Counted from the first letter of the stretch, positions 8,188 through 16,432 are shown. The stretch: 37,551 bases of DNA from DASWJQ01 sp964517315 (GCA_964517315.1 CAZFCJ010000025.1:1-37551); one strand, 5' to 3'. Notes: a model not told the origin generated them from the letters alone. Numbers and translations are program-made.

Positions 8188-9814
8188 ATGGCTGATACAA
8201 CTTTGCGAGCGTACCTGCGGGATATCGACAACCTCATCGAGCGCGAGAAGCTCGACGAGGCGATTGCCCACTGTCGACATATCCTGCAGACATATCCGAA
8301 GTGCATCGAATGCTACCGCCTGCTCGGCAAAGCCTATTTGGAGGCCAAGCGCTACGGAGACGCGGCCGATATCTTCCAGCGCGTGCTGTCCGCGGTCCCC
8401 GATGATTTTGTCTCTCATATCGGCATGTCGATCGTCCGTGAGGATGAGGGAAACCTTGATTCCTCCATCTGGCATATGGAGCGGGCCTTCGAGACCAACC
8501 CGGCCAACCCCGCGATCCAGCAGGAGCTCAAACGCCTGATCGGCCGCCGAGAGGGCTTTGAACCCCACAAAGTCAGACTGACCCGCGGCGCCTTGGCCCG
8601 CATGTACGCGCACGGTGAGCTGTACCCGCAGTCGATCTCCGAGCTTCGCTCAGCGCTCCAGGAGGATCCGGATCGGCCCGATCTGCAGGTGCTTCTCGCT
8701 CAGATGTATTGGCAGACGGACAACCGGCTGGAGGCTGCTGAGGTCAGCAGTCGAATTCTCGAGAAGCTGCCGTACTGCCAGCAGGCCGTACGGATTATGG
8801 CCGCCGTATTCCAGGAGCAAGAAAAGGGCGAGGAGGCTGCTGCGTATCACCGACGCCTGGCGCAACTCGATCCGTATATGGCGTACATCGAGACTCCCAT
8901 GGCCGAGCCGACTCGGGTCGAGGCCGACACCATTCGCATCGAACGTCTCTCTTGGCAGCCCGGTCAGCCGCTGCCCGCGGGTGAAGCCGCCGACAGCGAG
9001 TGGGCCACTGCACTTGGACTGGACGCCGAAGAGGAGGCTGAGGCCGAAGAAGAACCATCGGCGGCTTTGCCTTCGTGGTTGGACGAGATCGAACCTGGAG
9101 CCGACGCCGAGGCGCCCGATTTCGAGATGGCCTTCGAGCCGGACTCGGAGGACGAGGCGCCAATGCCTGAACCCGAACCGAGCGAGGAGCCACGGGAGCC
9201 GAAGTCGCGCCCTGAGGCCGAAGAGCCGGCCGAGATCCCTGAATGGATGAGCGAGGCCGGCTGGGAAGCTTCCCCCGGGGAGGCGCAGGAACAGCCCGTA
9301 TCGTTCAGCTCCGAGGAGCTGGATGCGCTTGAAAGCGGCGAGCTGCCCGCCCCGGAGCCAACCATGCAGGAGGGTGATGCCGAGGACGAGGAGCTCGCGC
9401 CCGCCGATATGCCGGATTGGCTTCAAGGAATGGCGCCGTCTACCGAGGAGCTAGAGAGTGAAGAGGAGGGCCCCGACGAAGAAGAATTGGTCTCGATGTT
9501 GACTCAGGGTGAGGCCGAAGCAGCCGGTGACGCACCGGCCGAAAGCGCCGAAGACGCGGGTGAAGAATCCGTCCGGCCTTCGCTTGAAGACGCCGAGATT
9601 GTGAACGAGGTACCGGGTTGGGTTGACGAAGGTGAGCCAGGCGCAACCTCTACCATCATGGCCTGGCTTGGGGACCGCGATGAGCGCGATGTTGAAGAGG
9701 CGGCTGACCCAGCAGAGGAGCCGGCCGAACCGGAACCCGAGGCCGAGGTCGAAGAGGAGCCGGATTGGATGGCCGAACCGGAGCCCGAAGCCGAGGTCGA
9801 AGACGAGCCGGACT
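8188..9814 (+). CDS. TPR protein with acidic Trp-motif region, N-terminal part (broken by assembly gap)
   Basis: Residues 1 to about 230 form tetratricopeptide-like helical repeats (for example CIECYRLLGKAYLEAKRYGD and PDLQVLLAQMYWQTDNRLEA). From about residue 260 the protein becomes an extremely acidic, Glu/Ala/Pro-rich, low-complexity region. It is punctuated by short hydrophobic motifs centred on Trp: LPSWLDEI (W297), IPEWMSEA (W353), MPDWLQGM (W411), VPGWVDEG (W478), IMAWLGDR (W493) and EPDWMAEP (W527). The frame runs into 100 N at 9815. The reading frame after the gap (from 9915) differs from the frame here, but composition and motif are the same, so both parts belong to one gene whose true gap length is not 100. 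No signal peptide or membrane helix is visible, so it is probably a cytoplasmic scaffold (inference). There is no ribosome site before the ATG. Confidence 0.85.
9727..9814 (+). repeat. 48-nt in-frame tandem repeat entering the assembly gap
   Basis: A 48-nt unit (9727-9774), encoding a 16-residue Glu/Pro/Ala block ending in EEEPDWMA, is followed at 9775 by a second, nearly identical copy cut off by the Ns after 40 nt. Only a few synonymous or conservative changes separate the copies, which indicates recent duplication. The repeat probably caused the assembly break. Confidence 0.8.
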
Positions 9815-9914
9815 NNNNNNNNNNNNNNNNNNNNNNNNNNNNNNNNNNNNNNNNNNNNNNNNNNNNNNNNNNNNNNNNNNNNNNNNNNNNNNNNNNNNNN
9901 NNNNNNNNNNNNNN
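9815..9914. other. Assembly gap of 100 N
   Basis: Exactly 100 unknown bases, the usual placeholder for a gap of unknown size. The flanking coding frames are compatible with one gene only if the true gap length leaves remainder 2 when divided by 3, which 100 does not. The real length is therefore different, possibly several 48-nt repeat units. Confidence 0.97.
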
Positions 9915-12302
9915 GAGCTGGATTTGACGGCGGAGGCCGAGGCCCCAGAACCGGAGGCCGAGAGCGAAGACGATGAGGAAGCGATTCCCTCATGGCTCCG
10001 GGGCGTCGCGCAGGCGGCTGCCGACGCCGGCGTGGAGGATGAGGAAGAACTTGCGCAGTTCCGCCAACGGGCTGAAGCGGAGGAATCCGAGCAGCCCGAG
10101 GCCGAAGAGTCACTCCCTGATGCCGACATTCCTTCGTGGCTGGAGGGTCTGACCGACGAAGACGAAGCGGAAGCGGCCCCAGCGCCGGCCGCTGACGAGC
10201 CGGTCTCCCACACTGCCGAAACCGATGAGCTTTCCTCGGAAAGAGTGGAAGCGCCCTCCCCCGATCGGCAGGTCTCCGAGAGCGAGGAAGAAGCCCCACC
10301 CGCATGGCTGCAAGACTTTGGCGCCGACACGCCTGAGGAAGCTGCGGCCGCCGAGGAACCTTTGGCTCCGGAACCTGCTCCACAGGAGGCTCCGCCCGTA
10401 GGCCCCGAAGATGAGCAAGCCGAAGACTGGCTCGCCGAACTCGGTGCCGCGGCTGAGGCCGCAGAACTCGGTGAAGAGGAGACCGAATGGCTGTCTCAAT
10501 TGGGGGAGGCCGACGTAGAGGAACAGCCTGTGGAAGAAGCACCCGCCGAAGAAGAGATCCCGGGTTGGATGGAGGGCCTTGAGGAGGAGGCCGAGGAGCC
10601 TGCCACCAGCGACGTGGAGGATTTGGCTGGGACCTGGCTGGAAGGTCTATCCGAGACCCTGGCTGAAACCCCGGCTGAACCGGAGATGGAGCAGGAAGTC
10701 CCGGCGGATTGGTTCGATGAGATTACGGCGGAAGAAGATGAGGTCGAGCCGGAAGCCCGTCCGGCGATGTCCGATTTCGAAGCCGAGGAAGAAGCAGAGG
10801 AGGAAGATCTCGGCTGGCTGCGGAGTCTGGACGAGGCCGAACGTCTCCACTCCGCTGAGGAACCATCGACGCCAGAATCCGACCTGGAGCCTTCGGAATT
10901 CGACGATCTTCAGGAAGACGACGTCTTCCAGTGGCTCGACGAATTGGCCGGCCGGCAAGATGAAGCTCAAGAGCAGGCGCCAGAGAAAGAGCAACCCGCG
11001 GCACAGCGCGGCGCCGAGAAACGCGAGGCCGCACCCCCGGAAGCCGAGGAAGAGGGCCTTGAATGGCTCGAACAGCTCGCGGAGTCGCGGGGTATCGATG
11101 CCGACGTGACGATTGATTCTGAAGAGCCCGCTCCCGATCTCTCGCAAGAACTTCCGACGCCGCAAGCATCTGGCGAGCGCCCGTCCGACGAGGAGATCAC
11201 CCAACAGGTGGAGCGACGCTCGGAGCGGGAAGAACCTCGGCGGGCCGAGCCGGCCGAATCCGAAGCGGCTTCACCGGAGCCTCCTGCCCGCGAGGAACAA
11301 CCTTCCCGGCCCGAGCCGCAGCGGCCGGCCGCGGAGGCTGAGGTCACGCCGGAGCCGAGCCCGGCTCCCGAGCCACAAGCCGAACGGGAACCATCCGAGG
11401 AAGAAGAAGTCCCGGCCTGGATTGCGGAGTACGCCCGTGAGGTGGACGCCGCACAGGAGCCCGAGGAGGAACCGAAGCCGCAAGCCGAACCGGAACCCGC
11501 AGCTCCAGAACCGCCGCCTGAAACCGCGGCGCCCGAAGCGGCCCAGGAACCCGAGCCTGAACCAGCCGAGCCCGCCGCGCCCAAACCGCCACCGGAGCCC
11601 GAACCGGCCGTCCCCGAGGCGGCCCACGAGCCCGAGCCTGAACCGGCACCGCCCGAGCCCGCCGCGCCCGGGCCGCCACCGGAGCCCGAACCGGCGCCGC
11701 CTGGCGAACCGACGAAGGTGGAGGCCCCGCCGAGTGAGCCTGCAGCGGCCGGAACCGAGGTGGAACCCGAGGCTCCCGCCGAACCCGCCGCTCCCGAGAG
11801 GAAGCCAGCGGAGGAGGCCGTACCCGCGCTCGAGACGGCCCGTCAGGCCCTGGCCAGCGGCGATCATTCGCGGGCCGCCGGCGAGTACCGAAGCCTGATC
11901 GAGGACGACGAATCGATCGAACAGGTCATCGACGACCTGGAAGGCGCTCTCGAGAACGGCGCCGACGCGCCCGACCTGTGGCGGACGCTGGGCGACGCCT
12001 ACGTTCGCCTCGAGCGAGCGAAGGCGGCCGCCAAGGCTTATGAACGGGGTATGAGCAAGGACGAATTGCTGGAGAGCGCGCGCCAGGCCCTCGCCAGCGG
12101 AGACCTGCGACAGGCGACCGCGCAGTACAGCGTGCTCATCAAGCGCAAGGCGAAGCTCAACACCGTCATAGAAGATTTGACCCATGCCGCTGAAGAAGAT
12201 GGAACCCCCGCGCTCTGGCAGTCGCTTGGAGATGCCTATATGAAAGCGGGTCGCCTCGACGAGTCGATCCAAGCCTACCGCAAGGGGGTGGACTCGGTCT
12301 GA
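9915..12302 (+). CDS. TPR protein with acidic Trp-motif region, C-terminal part
   Basis: This continues the gene that starts at 8188. The acidic region carries twelve more Trp motifs, with tgg codons at 9993, 10137, 10305, 10428, 10488, 10566, 10635, 10710, 10815, 10932, 11064 and 11418. Examples are IPSWLRGV, IPSWLEGL, AEDWLAELG, IPGWMEGL and GLEWLEQLAE. A Pro/Glu/Ala-rich stretch (about 11440-11815), partly built of PEPEPAPPEPAAP-like blocks, acts as a linker. The last 160 residues form two copies of a helical module of about 80 residues, each beginning ARQALASGD and containing LW(R/Q)(T/S)LGDAY, so this is a duplicated TPR domain. Binding of partners by the TPRs and by the Trp motifs is inferred; no enzymatic domain is visible. 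A GC hairpin lies between this gene and ndk. Confidence 0.85.
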   Translation, partial: ELDLTAEAEAPEPEAESEDDEEAIPSWLRGVAQAAADAGVEDEEELAQFRQRAEAEESEQPEAEESLPDADIPSWLEGLTDEDEAEAAPAPAADEPVSHTAETDELSSERVEAPSPDRQVSESEEEAPPAWLQDFGADTPEEAAAAEEPLAPEPAPQEAPPVGPEDEQAEDWLAELGAAAEAAELGEEETEWLSQLGEADVEEQPVEEAPAEEEIPGWMEGLEEEAEEPATSDVEDLAGTWLEGLSETLAETPAEPEMEQEVPADWFDEITAEEDEVEPEARPAMSDFEAEEEAEEEDLGWLRSLDEAERLHSAEEPSTPESDLEPSEFDDLQEDDVFQWLDELAGRQDEAQEQAPEKEQPAAQRGAEKREAAPPEAEEEGLEWLEQLAESRGIDADVTIDSEEPAPDLSQELPTPQASGERPSDEEITQQVERRSEREEPRRAEPAESEAASPEPPAREEQPSRPEPQRPAAEAEVTPEPSPAPEPQAEREPSEEEEVPAWIAEYAREVDAAQEPEEEPKPQAEPEPAAPEPPPETAAPEAAQEPEPEPAEPAAPKPPPEPEPAVPEAAHEPEPEPAPPEPAAPGPPPEPEPAPPGEPTKVEAPPSEPAAAGTEVEPEAPAEPAAPERKPAEEAVPALETARQALASGDHSRAAGEYRSLIEDDESIEQVIDDLEGALENGADAPDLWRTLGDAYVRLERAKAAAKAYERGMSKDELLESARQALASGDLRQATAQYSVLIKRKAKLNTVIEDLTHAAEEDGTPALWQSLGDAYMKAGRLDESIQAYRKGVDSV

Positions 12303-12337
12303 CGCGGCCGGCACCATCAATTAAGGGAACAACTGAG

Positions 12338-12353
12338 CTCGGGGCCCCCCGAG
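12338..12353 (+). terminator. GC-rich hairpin between the TPR gene and ndk
   Basis: CTCGGGG and CCCCGAG form a 7-bp inverted repeat with a 2-nt centre, 36 nt after the TPR gene stop and just before the ndk ribosome site. No T-tract follows, so it may be only a weak terminator or a leader hairpin. Confidence 0.35.
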
Positions 12354-12375
12354 TTCACTTCATGTATAGGAGGCG

Positions 12376-12828
12376 ATGTTGGAACGGACACTCGTATTGG
12401 TTAAGCCCGACGCCGTCCAGAGAGGGTTGATCGGAGAGGTCACCAGCCGACTGGAGCGACGTGGTCTGCGCCTCATAGCCGCCAAATTCATGCCGGTCTC
12501 CCGCGAACTGGCCGAGGAACACTACGCCGTCCATAAAGGCAAGCCTTTTTACGACGGCTTGATCGACTACATAACCTCCGCGCCCGTCATGGCCATGGTG
12601 TGGGAGGGGCCGTCCGCGATCGCCGCCGTCCGACAGACCATGGGCTCCACCCAACCGACTGAAGCCGCTCCCGGTTCAGTGCGGCACGATTTCGGACTCG
12701 AGGTCGGCCGCAACTTAACCCACGCCTCCGACGCCGTCGAGACGGCCGAAGCCGAAGTCGCTTTATGGTTTGACCAGGACGAGCTGATTGATTGGACCCG
12801 GGATGTGGACCGGTGGGTTTTCGAATAA
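12376..12828 (+). CDS. ndk: Nucleoside diphosphate kinase
   Basis: A 150-residue protein of normal family length that transfers the gamma-phosphate of ATP to nucleoside diphosphates through a phospho-histidine. Diagnostic sequences are the N-terminal RTLVLVKPDAVQRGLIGE and the active-site segment GRNLTHASD with His116; the Lys of KPDA and the Arg/Asn of GRN are the usual nucleotide contacts. KPFYDGLIDYITSAPVMAMV is also typical. The phosphate-binding segment GSTQPTEAAPGSVRHDFG keeps the family pattern. The start ATG is preceded by TAGGAGGCG at the right distance. The gene lies 27 bp before the Sir2 gene, so the two are probably cotranscribed, although no functional link is obvious beyond nucleotide metabolism. 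Confidence 0.97.
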   Translation: MLERTLVLVKPDAVQRGLIGEVTSRLERRGLRLIAAKFMPVSRELAEEHYAVHKGKPFYDGLIDYITSAPVMAMVWEGPSAIAAVRQTMGSTQPTEAAPGSVRHDFGLEVGRNLTHASDAVETAEAEVALWFDQDELIDWTRDVDRWVFE

Positions 12829-12855
12829 CAGGCAGCGGGGGTCGGTTCACCGTCC

Positions 12856-13569
12856 ATGTCTTTTCCTGAAAACGTGACCCCCCTCGTGGCACTGACCGGG
12901 GCCGGTGTATCGGCGGAAAGCGGCGTCCCCACATTCCGCGGCGACGGAGGGCTGTGGGAAAGCTACCGCGCCGAAGACCTGGCTACTCCGGACGCCTTCG
13001 AGCGCGATCCCGAACTGGTCTGGAGGTTCTACGCCTGGCGGCGCGAGCTGGTCCACGACTGTCAGCCCAACACGGCCCATTTGCTGCTGGCGGAAATGGA
13101 GGACCGGGTCGAGGACTTCACCTTGGTCACACAGAACATCGACGGGCTGCACCAAAAGGCCGGGAGCGAAGCGGTGATCGAGTTGCATGGCTCACTTTGG
13201 CGGTTCAAGTGCACCCGATGTGATGAGCGCTGGGAGAGCCGAGGGGTCCCACTCGATGAGGCGCTTCCAAAGTGCCCCCAGTGCGGAGGCCTGGCACGAC
13301 CGGACGTGGTCTGGTTCAAGGAATCGCTGGAGAAGAAGGTTCTGCGGAGCGCCTACGAGGCGGTGACAAAGGCCAACACGCTGCTCGTGATCGGAACCTC
13401 AGCAGTCGTCGAACCGGCAGCCAGCATGCCGCGCTTGGCCAAACACGAGGGGGCGCAGGTCGTGGAATTCAACCTGGAGGACACCCCCGTCACCCCGATC
13501 GCCGACCAAGTGTACAAGGGCACTGCCTCGACCCGGCTCGCGGCTTGGTGGGACGAAATCCGATCCTGA
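12856..13569 (+). CDS. cobB: NAD-dependent protein deacylase, Sir2 family (class III-like)
   Basis: A 237-residue sirtuin with the complete catalytic core: TGAGVSAESGVPTFRG for NAD binding, TQNIDGLHQKAG, ELHGSL with the catalytic His111, and a zinc ribbon with Cys119, Cys122, Cys140 and Cys143. DVVWFKE and VIGTSAVVEPAA complete the Rossmann part. Tyr59 and Arg62 in FYAWRR match the YxxR signature of SIRT5/CobB-type enzymes, which recognise succinyl- or malonyl-lysine as well as acetyl-lysine (family knowledge). The enzyme would remove acyl groups from cytoplasmic proteins with consumption of NAD. It follows ndk closely. No strong ribosome site is seen before the ATG, only a G-rich stretch. 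The symbol is given by family similarity. Confidence 0.94.
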   Translation: MSFPENVTPLVALTGAGVSAESGVPTFRGDGGLWESYRAEDLATPDAFERDPELVWRFYAWRRELVHDCQPNTAHLLLAEMEDRVEDFTLVTQNIDGLHQKAGSEAVIELHGSLWRFKCTRCDERWESRGVPLDEALPKCPQCGGLARPDVVWFKESLEKKVLRSAYEAVTKANTLLVIGTSAVVEPAASMPRLAKHEGAQVVEFNLEDTPVTPIADQVYKGTASTRLAAWWDEIRS

Positions 13570-13853
13570 CCTCCGGCCCGGGATGTCTCATCACGACGAA
13601 TGCCTCCGACCATCAGGCGTTCATCCGCCCAGCGCTGGCGCCGCGATTTGAGCCACCTAAGCAGCCCGGATCGGAACGAGATACCCACCGAATGGCCTGC
13701 GCAGCCCCCCGCTCTTCCCGATCTTCGCCCCCGGAGCGCACTGTGAAGACCGCGGGCGAGTCCGCCTTCCCCTGCAGGATGTGACCCTTCCGGTGAGCAG
13801 GTGCGACGGCATGAGGAATGCTCTCCGAACAGCCTTGAAACGGATGAACGACC

Positions 13854-14237
13854 ATGACCGCTGAGGAGAAGGTGAACGTCGTTCGTCGGTCCGATGGGCG
13901 CGTTCTAATTGCATCGGCGAAATGGTGCCACGGCTACCTGTGCAAGCTGCGGGGTCTTCAATTTCGCCGACGCTTGGAGCCTGGGGAAGCGCTGATCATC
14001 GTTCATTCGGAGGACAGCGTCGTGCAGACCTCGATCCATATGTTCTTCGTTTTCTTCCCGATCGCCGCCGTTTGGATCAACAGCGACGGCAAAGTGACCA
14101 GCGCACAGCTCGCCAGGCCCTGGCATCCATACTACGCCTCTCCGGAGCCGGCAAGATATGTTCTGGAAACCTCGCCTGCATTTTTGGATCGAATTTCCGT
14201 GGGCGAGGAGGTCGAGTTCGTACGACCAGAAGCTTGA
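13854..14237 (+). CDS. DUF192 family protein
   Basis: A 127-residue protein matching the DUF192 pattern: an N-terminal strand region, a Leu/Arg-rich KLRGLQFRRRLEPGEALI segment, the central SIHMFFVFFPIAAVWINSDG and the terminal ARYVLETSPAFLDRISVGEE. In most members the central motif reads like a FWMKNT-PLD core; here the Phe-rich MFFVFFPIA version replaces it. Unlike many DUF192 proteins it lacks a signal peptide, so it is probably cytoplasmic. The biochemical function of the family is not established. It sits 284 bp after sir2 without an obvious promoter, and no strong ribosome site precedes the ATG. Confidence 0.8.
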   Translation: MTAEEKVNVVRRSDGRVLIASAKWCHGYLCKLRGLQFRRRLEPGEALIIVHSEDSVVQTSIHMFFVFFPIAAVWINSDGKVTSAQLARPWHPYYASPEPARYVLETSPAFLDRISVGEEVEFVRPEA

Positions 14238-14363
14238 TTCGCCAACCACCCTTCTTCGGTCGGAAAGGAACCCCTGCCCGGCGCCAGCCCCACTTTCATC
14301 GTCTCAACGGCCCCAATACATGCGTTCGAGCCCGAGCAATCCCCGCCATTCGGCTCCAAAGTA

Positions 14364-14392
14364 TTGACACGGCGTTAAGCGATCAGTATCAT
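14364..14392 (+). promoter_or_regulatory. Near-consensus sigma70 promoter
   Basis: TTGACA (14364-14369, 6/6) and TATCAT (14387-14392, 5/6) are separated by exactly 17 bp. Transcription would begin near 14399. No open reading frame follows for about 500 nt, which points to a small RNA or a long leader. Confidence 0.7.
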
Positions 14393-14398
14393 GGAAAT

Positions 14399-14510
14399 AG
14401 GGATACGTCCTTTGGCCAGTGGATTGCACCCGCGAACCGGGCTAGGGGGGGACGAGTGAAGATGCCATCCGCCTGATTTCAATGTCAGACAGGGTGGCAT
14501 CTTGTGTTTC
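14399..14510 (+). ncRNA. Candidate small RNA or leader transcript
   Basis: It begins at the predicted start of the promoter at 14364 and ends after a hairpin formed by 14459-14470 and 14492-14503. That stem has twelve pairs including one G-T, then a small internal loop and an inner CTGA/TCAG stem. The hairpin is followed by GTGTTTCC, a weak U-tract. The predicted transcript is roughly 105-110 nt with no reading frame. It does not resemble 6S, tmRNA, SRP or RNase P RNA, nor the riboswitch consensus sequences I can recall. Existence as a separate RNA is inferred. Confidence 0.4.
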
Positions 14511-14697
14511 CTCTCTCACAGTCGCGTCCGAGAGGAGACAAGGCAGGAGGGAAACGGCTGACGGATCAGATCCGTGCTCCGAGATGCAAGATAGCGGTAG
14601 AGCCTGACGTCAGCTCCAATCCTTGACCGCACCAACGCTTCACCCGAACCCACCAGCAAGCAGAATATGACAGTGTGATTCCACTGGATTAAAGGAC

Positions 14698-14726
14698 GCC
14701 CCGGCGGGGTAGTGGCCCGCCGGGGC
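14698..14726 (+). repeat. Perfect 11-bp GC hairpin in the leader
   Basis: GCCCCGGCGGG (14698-14708) and CCCGCCGGGGC (14716-14726) pair perfectly around a 7-nt loop. No T-tract follows, so it is probably a structural element or attenuator-like stem in the leader of the vWA gene rather than a simple terminator. Confidence 0.6.
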
Positions 14727-14911
14727 AGTGCACGTCAAGCGTGGGGCTCTCCGTGCTTTGCTGATTCTAACGCATGGAGCCTACTTGTGCCACCGGGTGA
14801 ATCCTGGGTAACTCGGAAGGAGGTCATTCATGCCAATTTTCTAGAAGGCCACCAGGCGCAACGTCCGAGCTGGCTCGCGCCTGGAAAGAACAGCCACAGA
14901 GGAGGGATACC

Positions 14912-16432
14912 ATGAAACGAATATTAAGTCACGCCGGAGGGCTGGTTGTCGTCTTGGCCTTGCTGTTCGCTCCGGGTACCGCCTTCGGCGACGGCCCGGT
15001 CGACCCGCCCATGGTGATCCAAACCCTTCATCCAGGGGAGTCGATCGAGGTGGAGAAGCAAGTGACGACCCCCGACATTCCACCGGTCATCGACATCTGT
15101 CTCGTGGAGGACGAGACGGGCAGCTTCGCTGATGATATCGCCATTCTTCAGGCATTGGCAGGCCCCGGGGGGCCTCTTATCAGTGCATTGGACGCCACGG
15201 GATCGGACTATGCCACCTGTGTCATCGGCTTCCGCGATTTTGACCAGTCAACTTGGGGCTCGTCCGGAGACTGGGTCTACCGGAGGCTCGCAAATGTGAC
15301 ACCGGGTGGAGGCGGGTTCGTCGCAGGCGTCCCTTTGCTTACCGCTGGAGGCGGCGCCGATAGCCCAGAGGCCCAACTGGAAGCTCTTCACTACCTGGCA
15401 ACGCCTGGACACGCAGCCATCGACAGCAACGGTGACGGGGATTCGGTCGATCCAAACGACACCCCGGCGGGGCAGCAGCCCACTTGGCGCTCAGGTTCTC
15501 AACGCGTAGTTCTGCTTGCGACCGACGCCGACTGTCACGTGACGGGCGACACGGGCGGTTGGCCCGGAGATGCCGGCACGACGAGCCCTGCCGTGACCGC
15601 GGGACTTCTCAACTCCGCGGGCATCACGGTGATCGGCTTAACCCCAGGAGGACCGGGAACGATCGCATGCGTCGACGCGCTGGCGTCCGGTACAGGTGGC
15701 TCGGTTCACGCCACGGGCGCCTCAGGAGAGACAATCGTGGAGGCGATTCTCGCCGGGCTCGAGGAGCTAACCACCGACGTATGGCATGAAGCCGTGTGTG
15801 ATCCGGGGCTCAACGTCACGCTCACGCCGGAGGTCCACGAAGATGTCGCCGGCAACACGATGGTGGTCTTCAACGAGCAGATCGAAGTCCCCAACACGAC
15901 TGCACCGGGCGATTATCACTGCACGGTGAGCTTCGTTGCCAACGAGTTTCCGATCGAAGGCGAGCTGGTTGGGCAACAGGACATCTGGATCACCGTCGTC
16001 GCGATCCCCGTTGCCTTCGACATCAAGCCTCAATCGTGCCCCAATCCGCTGAACTGCAAAGGCGGAGGTGTTCTGCCGGCCGCGATCGTTGGCACCGAGG
16101 ATCTCGATGTCACGACCATCGATGCCGCGTCCATCCAACTGGAAGGTGTCAGCGCGCTTCGCTGGGACTTCGAAGATGTGGCAACGCCGCATGAACCCTT
16201 CCTGGGAAAGCAAGACTGTGACAACGACTGTACGACGCAAGGGCCCGATGGCTTCTTGGACCTCACTCTCAAATTCGACAAACAGGAAGTCCTGGCGGCT
16301 CTCGAGGCGGCAGGGTTCCCCTTAGAGCACGACGCGTGCTTGCTCCTCACCATGGATGGGAATTTTAACGACGGACGGGCCATTGAAGGTCAGGATGTCG
16401 TTAGGTTCCTCTGCCGCGGAGCACAACCCTAG
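14912..16432 (+). CDS. Secreted von Willebrand factor A domain protein
   Basis: A 506-residue exported protein. Residues 1-26 form a signal peptide (basic start, hydrophobic core, probable cleavage after AFG). The vWA domain begins at about 58 with DICLVEDETGSF, where Asp67-x-Thr69-x-Ser71 gives a metal-binding (MIDAS-like) motif with Thr for the first Ser. An Asp/Asn-rich insertion DSNGDGDSVDPND (about residues 171-183) may bind calcium. From about 369 comes a conserved module (FDIKPQSCPNPLNCKGGGVL ... LPAAIVGTEDLDVTTIDAAS) often found at the C-terminus of bacterial secreted proteins. No membrane anchor or sorting signal is visible. The ATG follows a good ribosome site, GAGGAGGGA. A strong hairpin terminator follows. 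A role in adhesion or surface protein interaction is inferred; the locus neighbours the pilus operon but is convergent with it. Confidence 0.85.
   Translation: MKRILSHAGGLVVVLALLFAPGTAFGDGPVDPPMVIQTLHPGESIEVEKQVTTPDIPPVIDICLVEDETGSFADDIAILQALAGPGGPLISALDATGSDYATCVIGFRDFDQSTWGSSGDWVYRRLANVTPGGGGFVAGVPLLTAGGGADSPEAQLEALHYLATPGHAAIDSNGDGDSVDPNDTPAGQQPTWRSGSQRVVLLATDADCHVTGDTGGWPGDAGTTSPAVTAGLLNSAGITVIGLTPGGPGTIACVDALASGTGGSVHATGASGETIVEAILAGLEELTTDVWHEAVCDPGLNVTLTPEVHEDVAGNTMVVFNEQIEVPNTTAPGDYHCTVSFVANEFPIEGELVGQQDIWITVVAIPVAFDIKPQSCPNPLNCKGGGVLPAAIVGTEDLDVTTIDAASIQLEGVSALRWDFEDVATPHEPFLGKQDCDNDCTTQGPDGFLDLTLKFDKQEVLAALEAAGFPLEHDACLLLTMDGNFNDGRAIEGQDVVRFLCRGAQP

Larger units (their letters stand above)
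14238..14911 (+). other. 674-nt non-coding region with promoter and strong hairpins
   Basis: No convincing protein gene is present. It contains a near-consensus promoter (14364-14392), a 12-bp hairpin (14459-14503), a symmetrical ACGGATC-A-GATCCGT (14561-14575), a CTGACGTCAG palindrome (14604-14613), and a perfect 11-bp GC hairpin (14698-14726). It also holds a textbook ribosome site, AAGGAGGT (14817-14824), five nt before a four-codon ORF encoding MPIF (14830-14844). Part or all of it may be a structured leader of the vWA gene or one or more small RNAs. No known riboswitch class was recognised by eye. Confidence 0.6.

Noticed and set aside
9451..10542. Long frames opposite the acidic TPR gene
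   Set aside because: The repetitive Arg/Pro/Ser composition comes from complementing Glu-rich codons; they also cross the N gap.
13272..13784. Open frame of 170 codons overlapping the end of sir2
   Set aside because: Out of frame with the clear sirtuin, Arg/Gly/Pro-rich and without a domain; a frame shadow of GC-rich DNA.
14399..14520. Cyclic-di-GMP or other known riboswitch
   Set aside because: Isolated similarities (GCGAACC, GGGACG) are present, but the conserved core order of the GEMM-I or other known classes is not.
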